Shown here: positions 8,268 to 17,895 of the stretch, one piece after another
Layout: every line of letters starts with the position of its first letter
Position numbering within the stretch: position 1 is the stretch's first letter
Assembly (NCBI GenBank): GCA_013214355.1
Contig: JABSSL010000054.1
Span: 1-45,529, forward strand
Reading direction: 5' to 3'
Length of the DNA: 45,529 nt
Origin: Saprospiraceae bacterium
GTDB taxonomy: Bacteria > Bacteroidota > Bacteroidia > Chitinophagales > Saprospiraceae
The notes under the pieces: model-generated
Database searches by the model: none
What the model was told of the DNA's origin: nothing
What the model saw: only the letters and a program-made list of their open reading frames with translations
Made by a program: the position numbers and the translations under genes

Positions 8268-9812
8268 TTAGTACAGACGCTTATAGCGGTAGGTGATCGT
8301 CTTTTTTTCACCTGGCTGTAAGCTCAATATCCAGCTTACCTCACGGCTCTGGTCGGGGCGATCTAGGTTTTGCTGCCCTACGTGACCTTTGGTCCAAGGA
8401 ATATCACTTTCCAATAGCTCACCCGACAATTCTCTTTTTACTTCTAAAGTAATTTCCCTCCTTTTAAAGTTGCTCACCTCTACCAGCGCTTCTATCGTTA
8501 ACAATTTTCCATCATTCTGCCCGTTCTGCTGTGTGTCTTTGATTTTTTCGTCATCCAGTACTAAAATATCAGGTACTTCCGTCATTTTGACCTTGGCCAT
8601 CAGGCCTGCGGGGACAAAATCCAAATGGTTTTGACTGATCGGATACATTGATCCATTTTCATCCTTTACAAAAGATATGGCACCATTCGGTAAGGGAAGA
8701 CCCGATTGATTTTTAAAGGTGAGAGAATGCCAGACCGTATTTCTGGATGTATCACTATGCCGCTCATAGGGCTTCAAGTATTTATCCAACCGAACAGAAT
8801 AACTGTCTTCATAGCTGATATCCATCTCCAACAGATGGATTAACATTCTCCCTCCTTTAGGCAGCGTCAGGTTTTCCTTCCCATAGTAAAATAGATCTTC
8901 ATTGCTCATGTCGCTTTCCGGCTCCAAATCATCCAGATAGGAGTCTTCGTTCACGTGATGATTTGCCCTGCCCCTGCTTCGAACAATTACACTGTCTGTA
9001 TACTGAGAAGACTGGGAACGCGAGGTTCTTGCCAGACCAGACATGAATTCCGACAAGCTTTGCTGGGAAAACAAGGGTTCCTTAACTTCTGAAATAGAGG
9101 GTATCCCCAGAACAAAATTTACAGCTACGTCCTTCAGGTCTTCTATTTCATTATATACATTCGCCTTTAGACTAATTCTCGCCTTTTGATCTCCTAAAAG
9201 CTGAAGGTGATAATTAGGCAACCAACTCAGGCCCCTTTGAAAATACATTAGATCAATGGGTACCGATTTTTGCGACTGCGCGAAGTCGAGCTGAAGAACG
9301 GTTCTTCGAGCTCTTTTCTGATGATACAAATTTGGCTCTTCTTCAAAATCAAAACGATCGATCGCTGCTACGGCGATTTGCTTCCACCCTGTATCCATTT
9401 TGATCAGTAGGACATCATCCTGGATCGACATTATTTTACCGGAATAGGAGGAAGGCTCGTCTTTCAGGGTAAACCCAATGGTTTTTTCCAGGTTATGACT
9501 GAGCAAGTCTTTCAAGGTCAGGAGGACCTCCTGCGTTTCAGCTTCCTCCTCAAATACGGATGTCCGAAGTAAGGGATTGGTTGGCGAGGAAAACCGGACG
9601 CTACCAAAAATAATGGGAGTGGAGTTCCTTTCTCGAGGAGGTACAGTCTTGCCATTCCCTTGGATAGCACCGCCAATCGGCAACTTGTCAAATTTTACTT
9701 GACCACTTGAGGCATCTACCTCACCATTTTTGTGGAAAAAAGCAATCCCATTTTTGAAAATGGAAATGCGCTTTGTGTGGAAGTTTGGTTTTGGGGCATG
9801 GTTCGTGCTCAT
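8268..9812 (-). CDS. DUF4139 (MuiA-like) domain protein
   Basis: A 514-residue protein whose central part (LMYFQRGLSWLPNYHLQLLG, then NEIEDLKDVAVNFVLGIPS) is the signature of DUF4139 proteins, a family named after the 'mucoidy inhibitor' MuiA. The C-terminal half (HSLTFKNQSGLPLPNGAISF and KRREITLEVKRELSG, ending KKTITYRYKRLY) is an immunoglobulin-like beta domain usual for these proteins. The N-terminus lacks the signal peptide many relatives have (MSTNHAPKPNFHTKRISIF), so it may be cytosolic or the annotated start may be off. The family's biochemical function is not established. The terminator at 9836-9872 separates it from the antiporter gene upstream on the same strand. Confidence 0.8.
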   Translation of the reverse strand: MSTNHAPKPNFHTKRISIFKNGIAFFHKNGEVDASSGQVKFDKLPIGGAIQGNGKTVPPRERNSTPIIFGSVRFSSPTNPLLRTSVFEEEAETQEVLLTLKDLLSHNLEKTIGFTLKDEPSSYSGKIMSIQDDVLLIKMDTGWKQIAVAAIDRFDFEEEPNLYHQKRARRTVLQLDFAQSQKSVPIDLMYFQRGLSWLPNYHLQLLGDQKARISLKANVYNEIEDLKDVAVNFVLGIPSISEVKEPLFSQQSLSEFMSGLARTSRSQSSQYTDSVIVRSRGRANHHVNEDSYLDDLEPESDMSNEDLFYYGKENLTLPKGGRMLIHLLEMDISYEDSYSVRLDKYLKPYERHSDTSRNTVWHSLTFKNQSGLPLPNGAISFVKDENGSMYPISQNHLDFVPAGLMAKVKMTEVPDILVLDDEKIKDTQQNGQNDGKLLTIEALVEVSNFKRREITLEVKRELSGELLESDIPWTKGHVGQQNLDRPDQSREVSWILSLQPGEKKTITYRYKRLY

Positions 9813-9835
9813 TTCTTTTTAGACTTCAATGGGTT

Positions 9836-9872
9836 AAAAATAAAAAACGGGCACCAAGCTCTTGGTGACCCG
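9836..9872 (-). terminator. Rho-independent terminator of the antiporter gene
   Basis: On the minus strand CGGGTCACCAAG pairs with CTTGGTGCCCG (9848-9872, one bulge, three-base loop) and is followed by TTTTTT and a further T-rich tract. It lies 38 bp past the stop of the gene at 9910. This is the clearest intrinsic terminator in the window. Confidence 0.8.
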
Positions 9873-9909
9873 TGTTAGTCTAAAGGAAGAAAGCACTCGA
9901 TTAGTTCCA

Positions 9910-11397
9910 TTAGATCAATCCCATGATCAGATAGATCAGGGCAGCTCCTCCTCCCGCAATCATGGCATAGGGGAGCTGTGTTCGTACGTGGTCGATATGA
10001 TCGGTAGCGGAAGCCATGGAAGAAAGAATTGAAGTATCTGAGATCGGTGAACAGTGATCTCCGAATACCCCACCGCCCAGCGCTGCGGCAATCGTCACAT
10101 AGACATTGGCATCCAGTTCTTGGGCCATGGGTACGGCAATGGGTATCATAATGCCGAAGGTACCCCAGGAGGTCCCCGTAGAAAAGGCGATGAAGCAACC
10201 CACTAGGAAGATCAAGAATGGCACCAATCCGGGCGACAACCAACCTTCTACAACCCCAGCTACATAAACGCCAGTGCCAAGGTGGTTTTTACATACATCA
10301 CCGATCGCAAAAGCTAGCATCATCAACAAGGCTAGCGGCATCATCCCGGAAATCCCTTTCAAGGTGAGTTCTACCATTTCGCGAAAGCGCATAATACCTT
10401 GAGCTTTATACAAGATCATGGCTAGAAGGGTAGAGCCTAGTACGGCGATTAAGACTGCCGTCGATCCGGAACCTTTGCCAATGGCATAAAATAGCTGTCT
10501 TCCTGTACTGGCATCCGGGAGATCTTTTATTGCGGTCTCCCAGCCCGTGTAGGCTAGCATTACCGGCATCAAGAGTACCATGGTGAGGATGGGGATGATC
10601 ATATTGAAGGCCTTCGGAGTCACACCTTCTGCCGTTTCCACCTCCGTCAACTCATCCGAGACCATGGGCTTGGAATTATCATTGAGCAATTTACCGGTTT
10701 CCCTGACTCGCTTCTCGGCCTGCACCATAGGGCCAAAGTCTTTTCGACTGAAGATGATCACCAAGGCCAGAATCAAAGCTAGAATAGGATAGAAATTGTA
10801 GGCCATGGCCTTGAACATCGTGGCAAAGGGATCGCTAAAGCCTTCCGCCACGAGGAGTCCCATGATAAAAGCACCCCATCCATTGAAGGGAATCAAAATA
10901 CTAGCCGGTGCGGAACTAGAGTCCGCTATATAGGCTAATTTCTCTCTGGAAATACCTAAACGATCAAAAACAGGTCGATAAAGGGCCCCAACCGTCAGTA
11001 CGGAAATACTGGATTCTACGAAGATCAGCACGCCAGTTAACCAGGCCAGAAATTGCACAATTACTTTGTTGCTACCACTTTGCTTTTGCTCATATCGCTG
11101 TAAAATTCGATTTACTCTAAGGATAAAGCCCTCTACCCCTCCTGAGCGCTGAATGAAGATGATTAATGCACCCACCAAGGCTGCAAACATTACCGTCCGC
11201 GTATTTCCGGCGTCTTCAAATACCCGGACCAAGGCCTCCACTGTGGCAAAAGTGCCCGTTAAGATGTTTCCACCATTAATAATGACCCAACCTAGCCAAA
11301 TACCGAAGAGCAAAGAGATAAAGACTTGTTTGGTTCGAATAGCTAAGACAATGGCAATAAGGGGTGGGAAAAGCGAAAGGAATCCGTAGTCTTGCAT
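9910..11397 (-). CDS. NhaC-family Na+/H+ antiporter
   Basis: A 495-residue polytopic inner-membrane protein with roughly 11-13 hydrophobic segments. The family signature GGGVFGDHCSPISDTSIL lies near residue 440, and a matching motif, ADSSSAPASILIPFNGWGAF, lies in the first half; the two halves are inverted repeats in this family. It should exchange cytosolic Na+ (or a related cation or organic substrate) for protons. Start chosen at ATG 11397 (MQDYGFLSLFPP), which places the first membrane helix at the N-terminus; a TTG or other start nine codons earlier is less likely. The gene is followed by a strong terminator. NhaC relatives also include amino-acid antiporters, so the substrate is not certain. 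Confidence 0.85.
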   Translation of the reverse strand: MQDYGFLSLFPPLIAIVLAIRTKQVFISLLFGIWLGWVIINGGNILTGTFATVEALVRVFEDAGNTRTVMFAALVGALIIFIQRSGGVEGFILRVNRILQRYEQKQSGSNKVIVQFLAWLTGVLIFVESSISVLTVGALYRPVFDRLGISREKLAYIADSSSAPASILIPFNGWGAFIMGLLVAEGFSDPFATMFKAMAYNFYPILALILALVIIFSRKDFGPMVQAEKRVRETGKLLNDNSKPMVSDELTEVETAEGVTPKAFNMIIPILTMVLLMPVMLAYTGWETAIKDLPDASTGRQLFYAIGKGSGSTAVLIAVLGSTLLAMILYKAQGIMRFREMVELTLKGISGMMPLALLMMLAFAIGDVCKNHLGTGVYVAGVVEGWLSPGLVPFLIFLVGCFIAFSTGTSWGTFGIMIPIAVPMAQELDANVYVTIAAALGGGVFGDHCSPISDTSILSSMASATDHIDHVRTQLPYAMIAGGGAALIYLIMGLI

Positions 11398-11417
11398 AGT
11401 TGACTGAGTTGGCCCGC

Positions 11418-11475
11418 AGCGCAAACATCCGAATTTTCTAAGCGGAATGGCTAAGCAAATTTCGGATGTTTTGCT
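11418..11475. repeat. Inverted repeat upstream of the antiporter
   Basis: AGCGCAAACATCCGAA (11418-11433) and TTCGGATGTTTTGCT (11461-11475) form an imperfect 15-bp stem with a 27-nt loop that itself contains CTAAGC twice. It sits 20 bp upstream of the antiporter start on the transcribed side, so it could be a leader structure, an operator, or an end-of-transcript hairpin for the gene at 11680. Its CATCCGAA core resembles TATCCGAA in hairpins at 11620 and 15745. Confidence 0.45.
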
Positions 11476-11619
11476 AGATTGTTTGTTTGAAAATGTAGTT
11501 GATAAGGCACTAAATAGCCTTGTTTAGCGGTAATATACAAAGGCACCAGCGATAAACGAAATGCACATGGCTTGAGCCGAAAGGAAGAATTAAAGTGGAA
11601 TGAAAAGAAAGGCGGCAAG

Positions 11620-11655
11620 GTATCCGAAGACGGGCTTGGTACTATCTTCGGATAC
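11620..11655 (-). terminator. Hairpin after lipoprotein gene
   Basis: GTATCCGAAGA and TCTTCGGATAC form a perfect 11-bp stem with a 14-nt loop, 25 bp beyond the stop of the minus-strand gene at 11680. The minus-strand sequence that follows is only moderately T-rich. It is most likely a transcript-end structure. Confidence 0.55.
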
Positions 11656-11679
11656 TTTGTGAAGATTGCAAAGGAGGGA

Positions 11680-12471
11680 CTAAAAAATTTCACCTGTAGA
11701 GGTGAGTACGCTTATACTGACACTGCCAGCGTGATTGGCTCTGAAATTATCTACTACTTCTTTAATGGCTTTTTGATCCCCTTCATATTCAATAATGAAA
11801 CTAGAAACCTGACCCGTTTCAGGGGCACCACTGACTAGTAACTTATTATCTAGAAAGGAGAAGTATCCATATTTGCCTTCAGTCAGGGATATTGGATTTC
11901 CGAAGGTCCTCAACTCTCCCAAGAGCGCGCTCGCCGTAGACTGGTCTGCACTATTTTGGTACGCCACAAATCCCCAGACGCTGTTGTTGGGTACTCGTCG
12001 TAATACCTTTTCTGGAATGATAATACCTTCTTCTGTATCCATTTGTAAGGTGTAGGATTCACCATTCACCAAGAGTTGCCCTTCGTTTACTACTGTCTCT
12101 CCTAAACCAATTTTCATCTTGAAGAACTGATTTTCCAGATCTCCAACACCGATTTTGGCAGCAGCTGGTCCTATTCCTGGTAGGCAATCTGCTGGAGGAG
12201 TAATGTCGTTAATGGATAGATCAAACTGATTGGCAGCAGCTTCCCACTTATAATCAATGGTATAGTTTAAGCAGTCCTGATTTTTGATGCTTTGGAGGTC
12301 AATTCGTAGGTTCCGAGTATTGGGATATAATTCCTCCCACAGATTGATGTAAAACTCTTTCTCAACGTTGGTTACGATAATTGGATCTTGGAGCGATTCT
12401 AGCTTGCAACCTACTAGCACAAAGGCCACTATTCCGACCAACATCCATCTAATAGTATTCAATTGCTTCAT
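11680..12471 (-). CDS. Lipoprotein of unknown function
   Basis: The 263-residue product has a lipoprotein signal (MLVGIVAFVLVGCKLES, lipobox Cys at about residue 22). The mature part carries several acidic and aromatic beta strands. A conserved-looking block is DCLPGIGPAAAKIGVGDLE (about 97-115), with Cys residues at about 67 and 98 that could form a disulfide. I do not recognise the family. It is preceded by about 400 bp without genes and followed by a hairpin, so it appears to be monocistronic. Bacteroidota lipoproteins of this size are often outer-membrane-anchored. Confidence 0.72.
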   Translation of the reverse strand: MKQLNTIRWMLVGIVAFVLVGCKLESLQDPIIVTNVEKEFYINLWEELYPNTRNLRIDLQSIKNQDCLNYTIDYKWEAAANQFDLSINDITPPADCLPGIGPAAAKIGVGDLENQFFKMKIGLGETVVNEGQLLVNGESYTLQMDTEEGIIIPEKVLRRVPNNSVWGFVAYQNSADQSTASALLGELRTFGNPISLTEGKYGYFSFLDNKLLVSGAPETGQVSSFIIEYEGDQKAIKEVVDNFRANHAGSVSISVLTSTGEIF

Positions 12472-12878
12472 TTTTTATTTCTTCTATACAAGCTTCTTCA
12501 AGAGTAACGGAATATAAGTGAAAATGCTGCGCGGATCATTCAGGATTTTGGACTTTTTTTGATTTTTATGCCTGATAAGCCCCAAACAGGTACATCTAGG
12601 CCAATAAGATACAGAAATCAAAACTAAAATTGACTAAATTGTGTTCGGATTAGTGGTAGTCTTTGGCATGCCCGTGAATTCTCCACGGAACCATTCACTC
12701 CCCTACAAATAGTAAGGATAGGCAGCACACAACATTTCCACAAGGATCGTGTTACAGCAGCACCCGTTTTGTGCTAACAGTTCGCCTTGTTGTTCAGTAT
12801 GATGGCGATTGTTAGTGGAAGCGAACCCTGTAAACACTTCCTGTGATACACCCGACTTTCAATAAATGTTTAGCCCAT
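12472..12878. other. Divergent intergenic region
   Basis: About 400 bp lie between the divergent lipoprotein and outer-membrane barrel genes and must hold both promoters. I see no convincing TTG/TAnnTTTG pair and no coding frame. An in-frame GTG at 12843 would extend the barrel gene into this region, but the ATG at 12879 gives a better signal peptide. Confidence 0.4.
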
Positions 12879-15695
12879 ATGCTTACTAATACCAACCCCA
12901 TTCGTCCATTGATCCGATACGCTCTAGTTATTCTTGGCTTGCTGAGTGTCTCGACCATGGCCTTTTCTCAGACTTTTTCAGTAACCGGTATTTTACAGTC
13001 CGGGATAGATAAAAGCACTTTGCCCGGTGCCACGATCGCATTATTGAATCCTGTGGATTCTACGATTGTCAGTGGAGCAGTTTCTGACTTTGAGGGCGTA
13101 TTTAAGGTTGAAGGCCTTAATCCTGGTAAGTATATCCTGCAGGGGCAATATGTGGGTTTCAAGACCATTTCAAGACCGATAGACATTAAGGAAGAAAACC
13201 TAGATCTAGGGATACTCGTCATGGAAGATGAGCCTACGGTACTAAAACAAGTAATCGTAGAGAGTAGGAGAGCGACGGGCGTACAGAATGGTGACACCAC
13301 GGAGTTTAATGCCGCCGCCTTTAAAACCATGCGTGACGCTAGTGCACAGACATTGGTGGAGAAACTTCCTGGGGTAATTGTTGAAAATGGTACCATCCAG
13401 GCGCAAGGAGAAAATGTGACGCAAGTACTGGTAGATGGAAAAGAGTTCTTTGGGCAGGATGTGAAGACCGCATTGCAAAATCTTCCAGCGGAAATCATTA
13501 AAAGTGTGCAGATATATGACAGGAAAAGTGATAAAGCCGAATTGAGTGGTTTTGATGATGGGGAAGAGCAAAAGACGATCAATATTGTCACCAAAGAAGA
13601 CCGACGAAGAGGGAGATTTGGTAGAACCTCGGCAGGTTACGGTTCAGATCGGCGCTATTTGGCAGGTGCCAGTGTCAATTTTTTCGATAATGATCGACGA
13701 GTGACGGTTACGGGATTGAGCAATAACATTAATGCCACCGATTTTTCAGCCGATGCCAATAGTCAAGGAGAGACGCGCGATCAAAATGGAATCATTACTA
13801 CTAATTCCATTGGGTTAAATTTCGGAGATGAATGGGGCAAGAAAATCAAGATTAGCGCTAGCTATCAATATAATCAGGGCGAAAACGAAGTGAATACCAC
13901 TCGATTTCGAGACTACATCTTACCTGCTAGCCAGGGCCAGTTGTATCGGGAGAATAATTTCAATATTCAGAACAATCAAGATCATCGCTTCAATGCGCGC
14001 TTTGATTATAACATCAACAAAAGGAATCGACTGCGGATAACACCGAGTTTGTCCGTTAGGAATGACCAAGAAAACTCTTCCTTCTTCGGACGAACCACAG
14101 TGGATGGTGACCCTCTCAACCAAACCGAAAACAACCGCAATGCCGATAATCAAGACTTTAGTTTCAATAACCGGATGTACTTCAGCCATAAGTTCCTAAA
14201 GAAAGGACGAACCTTTACCCTGGGCTTGAATACTGGCTACGCCACCAATCAAGATGAAGCCAATCGGCTGGCCATAAATGATTTTTTTGGAGCAGAGCCG
14301 CGGAAAGAGATATTGGATCAATACATTACCAGGGATAGGACGAACTTCTCCTGGGAAACCAATTTCTCTTACACGGAACCCGTAGGTAAAAGGGGGCAAA
14401 TCGAATTGGAGTATGAAGTAGGCAATAGCATCAATGATTCTGATCTAATCACCTATGATGTTCTAGAAGATCCTGATCCTGATGAAGTGGTGCTCTTGCC
14501 CGATACAGTATTAAGCAATACCTTCAATAGCGAGTACTTATCTCAGGAGGTCGAATTAGGGTATCAATATCGACTCAAGAAGTTCCGTATCCAGGTAGAA
14601 GCAGAATATCGTCAAGCAGATCTCCAAAATGATCAGGCCTTCCCGCAGCCCTTCTTCTTAGAAAGAACCTTCCGAAACTGGGCGCCAACCGTTCGCCTAG
14701 ATTTTGAATTCTCAAAGACAAGTAGATTGGATCTAGATTATGATACCCGCATCAACGTTCCATCCATCGGGCAATTGCAAGATGTAATAGATATCACCAA
14801 TCCTCTCCGCTTGCGTACGGGAAACCCGGACCTGGCCCAGGCTTTCACCCACCGGATTCGAGGGCGATACCGCAACCGTAACCGTAAAACGGATCGTTCC
14901 ATCTTCGCCTTTATGCAGGCCTCCATCACGGATAATTTCATTACCAATAGCTCAATTATTGCGGAAGAGACTACACAATTGGAAGAGGGGATCATTCTAG
15001 AGCGGGGATCCCAGCTATTCCTACCGGTAAATGTTGACGGTTACTGGGATATTCGTTCCTATTTCAGCTTCAGCATGCCAGCTGGATTCATTAAGTCCAA
15101 TATTAATTTCAATAGCTCGATTAACTTTAGTCATCGACCAGGAGTGATTAATGAAGAAGTGAACTTTGTTGACAATACAAGTCTCCGTTTAGGTTTTCGC
15201 TTGAGCAGCAATATCAGTGATAAAGTGGATTTCAACTTCTCCACGCGCTCTAGCTATAATATCGTGGACAACTCCCTACGCCCCACCTTAAATAATAACT
15301 TCTTTTCTCAATCCACTAGGTTCAACGCGGACTGGATCGTTTGGAAGGATTTGGTCTATCGACTTAATCTTAATCATCGGTACAATGGTGGCCTTGCTGA
15401 GGACTTGGAAAATAGTTTCCTACTCCTCAATATGAGCATTGGCACCAAACTCTTTAGGAATAAGCGTGGTGAACTCAGTCTGAGAGTATACGATTTGCTT
15501 AGACAAAACAATAGCATTAATCGTAACGTCACCGAACTTTTCATAGATGATGTACGAACCAATGTGTTACAACGCTATTTCATGGTGACCTTGACGTACA
15601 ATATCCGTCAATTTAGTGGAGGTGCTACGATGGAAGATTTTCGAGGTTCTGACGATGATGATCGTCGTCGCCGCCGCCGCCGTAGCTATTGGTAG
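12879..15695 (+). CDS. Outer-membrane beta-barrel protein, TonB-receptor-like (OMP_b-brl_3 type)
   Basis: A 938-residue outer-membrane protein. A signal peptide (YALVILGLLSVSTMAFSQ) is followed by a carboxypeptidase-regulatory-like domain (LPGATIALLNPVDS, NPGKYILQGQYVGFKTI), a plug-like domain (VEKLPGVIVENG, QVLVDGKEFFGQD, IKSVQIYDRKSDKAELSGF) and a long barrel with alternating aromatic and polar strands. This is the layout of the Bacteroidota 'outer membrane beta-barrel family protein', a relative of TonB-dependent receptors. No TonB box or SusD partner is seen next to it, so the cargo is unknown. The C-terminus has a run of four Asp followed by seven Arg (DDDDRRRRRRRSYW) instead of ending on a typical aromatic beta-strand. 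It lies upstream of the ABC export operon but about 200 bp away. Confidence 0.85.
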   Translation: MLTNTNPIRPLIRYALVILGLLSVSTMAFSQTFSVTGILQSGIDKSTLPGATIALLNPVDSTIVSGAVSDFEGVFKVEGLNPGKYILQGQYVGFKTISRPIDIKEENLDLGILVMEDEPTVLKQVIVESRRATGVQNGDTTEFNAAAFKTMRDASAQTLVEKLPGVIVENGTIQAQGENVTQVLVDGKEFFGQDVKTALQNLPAEIIKSVQIYDRKSDKAELSGFDDGEEQKTINIVTKEDRRRGRFGRTSAGYGSDRRYLAGASVNFFDNDRRVTVTGLSNNINATDFSADANSQGETRDQNGIITTNSIGLNFGDEWGKKIKISASYQYNQGENEVNTTRFRDYILPASQGQLYRENNFNIQNNQDHRFNARFDYNINKRNRLRITPSLSVRNDQENSSFFGRTTVDGDPLNQTENNRNADNQDFSFNNRMYFSHKFLKKGRTFTLGLNTGYATNQDEANRLAINDFFGAEPRKEILDQYITRDRTNFSWETNFSYTEPVGKRGQIELEYEVGNSINDSDLITYDVLEDPDPDEVVLLPDTVLSNTFNSEYLSQEVELGYQYRLKKFRIQVEAEYRQADLQNDQAFPQPFFLERTFRNWAPTVRLDFEFSKTSRLDLDYDTRINVPSIGQLQDVIDITNPLRLRTGNPDLAQAFTHRIRGRYRNRNRKTDRSIFAFMQASITDNFITNSSIIAEETTQLEEGIILERGSQLFLPVNVDGYWDIRSYFSFSMPAGFIKSNINFNSSINFSHRPGVINEEVNFVDNTSLRLGFRLSSNISDKVDFNFSTRSSYNIVDNSLRPTLNNNFFSQSTRFNADWIVWKDLVYRLNLNHRYNGGLAEDLENSFLLLNMSIGTKLFRNKRGELSLRVYDLLRQNNSINRNVTELFIDDVRTNVLQRYFMVTLTYNIRQFSGGATMEDFRGSDDDDRRRRRRRSYW

Positions 15696-15696
15696 C

Positions 15697-15753
15697 TTTC
15701 GGATAACAATAGCCAGATAATAGGTGAGTCTTTAGAAAAATAAGTATCCGAAA
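15697..15753. terminator. Possible hairpin after barrel gene
   Basis: TTTCGGATA (15697-15705) and TATCCGAAA (15745-15753) are complementary, separated by 39 nt. They follow immediately after the stop of the barrel gene and reuse the TATCCGAA core seen near 11430 and 11620. It is a weak terminator candidate because of the large loop. Confidence 0.3.
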
Positions 15754-15892
15754 CTGCTGTTTGGAATAAATTTTCCTTGCCCTTTCGCAACCTTTTCCAA
15801 TTTTTTTTAATCTACTGTAGGGGGAAATGATTTACTGTGCATCCTAAATACGTAGAAACCTTTAAACAATAGCTTGATACTCGACTGTCTCC

Positions 15893-16579
15893 ATGATAAA
15901 ACTCACCAATATCCGTAAGTCCTACCAGACGGAATATACCTCTTTAGAGGTGCTAAAGGGCATTGACCTAGAAATTGATGAAGGCGAATTTGCTGCCATT
16001 ATGGGATCCTCAGGATCTGGCAAATCCACGCTACTGAATATTATGGGTATTCTCGATGATTACACGATTGGAGAGTACCGTCTCGCCGGGAATTTGATCA
16101 AAGATCTAAGTCAAACCCAAGCCGCTCACTATCGTAATCAGATGATCGGTTTTGTTTTTCAATCCTTTAACCTGCTTTCCTTTAAAACAGCTTGGGAAAA
16201 TGTCGCTTTGCCCTTGTACTATCAAAAGGTAGATCGCAAAAAACGAGAAGACTTGGCTAAGGCCTATCTGGAAAAAGTTGGTCTCCGAGATTGGGCAGAT
16301 CACATGCCCAACCAGCTTTCAGGTGGGCAGCAGCAACGCGTTGCCATCGCGCGAGCCTTGATCACGCAACCCAAAGTCATCTTGGCGGATGAACCTACCG
16401 GGGCCTTGGATACCACTACTTCCTATGAGGTGATGAATATTTTCAAAGAAGTAAATGATCAAGGCATCACCGTGATTCTGGTAACCCACGAGAATGACAT
16501 CGCCGATAAATGTAAGCGAGTGATTCGACTAAAGGACGGTTTGATCGAGGGAAATGCTGTTGTCGCAAATCTCAATTAA
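15893..16579 (+). CDS. ABC transporter ATP-binding protein (MacB/LolD type)
   Basis: A 228-residue ABC ATPase with Walker [10 protein letters not shown] (38-46), Q-loop FVFQSFNLL (Q90), signature [15 protein letters not shown] (142-156), Walker [13 protein letters not shown] and the switch His in ILVTHEND. The SFNLL and DEPTGALD variants are typical of the MacB/LolD/FtsE-like group that powers type VII ABC 'mechanotransmission' transporters. It should pair with the two FtsX-like permeases that follow at 37- and 43-bp spacings. With the adaptor at 19377 it makes a tripartite exporter lacking only an outer-membrane factor. Confidence 0.92.
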   Translation: MIKLTNIRKSYQTEYTSLEVLKGIDLEIDEGEFAAIMGSSGSGKSTLLNIMGILDDYTIGEYRLAGNLIKDLSQTQAAHYRNQMIGFVFQSFNLLSFKTAWENVALPLYYQKVDRKKREDLAKAYLEKVGLRDWADHMPNQLSGGQQQRVAIARALITQPKVILADEPTGALDTTTSYEVMNIFKEVNDQGITVILVTHENDIADKCKRVIRLKDGLIEGNAVVANLN

Positions 16580-16616
16580 TACCTGGCACGGCTAGGCTTT
16601 TGATTACACATGAACA

Positions 16617-17852
16617 ATGAAACAAATGATCGATTGGGATAAGTGGCAAGAAATATTTAGTTCAATCCGCAGACATAAAATGAGGACCATCTTGACGGCC
16701 CTGGGCGTCTTCTGGGGCATCTTCATGCTCGTCATTTTATTGGGGGCGGGGAAAGGTCTACAGAATGGGGTCGCCTACGAATTTCGGGATGATGCGATCA
16801 ATAGTGTTTGGGTGCGCAGAGGAACGACTTCGATGCCCTTTGAGGGCTTGCCTAAGGGAAGACGTATCGTCTTTAACAATGACAATTACGATTACCTCAA
16901 CACATTCGAGAGTATTGAGGCCTTGACGGGGCGCTATTACCTCAGTGGAGGAAACCAAATGGTGCGCTATGGCAAGAAAAGCCTATCCTATATGACGATG
17001 GGCGTGCATCCTGGCCATAAGGTCATTGAGAATAGCATCATAGAGGAGGGACGGTTTATCAATGAAAGGGATATACGCGAGGTTAGGAAGGTAGTGGTCA
17101 TTGGTCAGCCGGTGCAAAAAGAACTGTTTGGAGAGCGAAATGCCATTGGGGAAATGATCAGCATTGGCGGTATTTCCTACAAGATTGTGGGGGTATATTC
17201 AGATATAGGAGGGGAAGAGGAGATGCGAACACTCTATATCCCGATTTCAACGGCACAAAAGGTCTATGATGGAACGGAGAATGTCCATCAGCTAATGTTC
17301 ACCGTGGATGGCCTTTCCGTCGAAGAGACCAATCAGCTTTCCGAAGTAATTCGTAAAGACCTAGCCCGTCAGCTACAATTTGATCCTGATGACAGAAGGG
17401 CCGTGTACGTCTTCAACCTCGCTGAGGAGTATCAGCAGTTTCAAAATCTATTCACAGCTATTCGAATATTTGTCTGGTTCGTGGGTTTGGGGAGTATCAT
17501 CGCAGGAGTGATTGGGGTTAGTAATATCATGCTGATTGTGGTAAAGGATCGAACCAAAGAGATCGGAATCCGCAAAGCACTAGGCGCTACGCCCTATTCT
17601 ATTATTTCCATGATTTTGCAAGAAGCGGTTTTTATCACTTCGATTGCGGGTTATTTCGGATTATTGGCCGGGGTAGGCGTGATCTATTTGATGGGAGAGA
17701 TGCAAGTAGAGTATTTCCGCAACCCCACCGTGAATTTAGGAGTGGCGGTAGCTGCTACGGTAGTGCTCATCTTGGCTGGGGCTTTGGCAGGACTCATGCC
17801 TGCCTTGCAAGCGGCAAAGATCAACCCGGTGGTGGCGATGAAAAGTGATTAG
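16617..17852 (+). CDS. MacB-like ABC permease, first paralogue
   Basis: A 411-residue permease with one N-terminal membrane helix (TILTALGVFWGIFMLVILLG, about 24-43), a large periplasmic MacB_PCD domain, and three C-terminal helices beginning near 285. The conserved GVSNIMLIVVKDRTKEIGIRKALGATP motif of FtsX/MacB permeases is present (quoted here as GVSNIMLIVV and IGIRKALGATP). It ends in PALQAAKINPVVAMKSD, typical for this family. It is closely related to the next gene; both start with a D-W/Y-D-K-W-Q-E-I-F block, so the pair probably arose by duplication and may form a heterodimer. Confidence 0.9.
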   Translation: MKQMIDWDKWQEIFSSIRRHKMRTILTALGVFWGIFMLVILLGAGKGLQNGVAYEFRDDAINSVWVRRGTTSMPFEGLPKGRRIVFNNDNYDYLNTFESIEALTGRYYLSGGNQMVRYGKKSLSYMTMGVHPGHKVIENSIIEEGRFINERDIREVRKVVVIGQPVQKELFGERNAIGEMISIGGISYKIVGVYSDIGGEEEMRTLYIPISTAQKVYDGTENVHQLMFTVDGLSVEETNQLSEVIRKDLARQLQFDPDDRRAVYVFNLAEEYQQFQNLFTAIRIFVWFVGLGSIIAGVIGVSNIMLIVVKDRTKEIGIRKALGATPYSIISMILQEAVFITSIAGYFGLLAGVGVIYLMGEMQVEYFRNPTVNLGVAVAATVVLILAGALAGLMPALQAAKINPVVAMKSD

Positions 17853-17895
17853 CGTTTGTAATGATGAATGTTGAATGTAGAACGAAAAATTAAGC

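Noticed and set aside
9875-10243. Minus-strand frame overlapping the antiporter 3' end
   Set aside because: It is Cys/His/Arg-rich in another frame of the NhaC-type gene, with no family resemblance; the antiporter reading is unambiguous.
12968-13594. Long minus-strand frame opposite the barrel gene
   Set aside because: It lies wholly inside the well-supported barrel coding sequence and has Ser/Cys/Leu-rich shadow composition.
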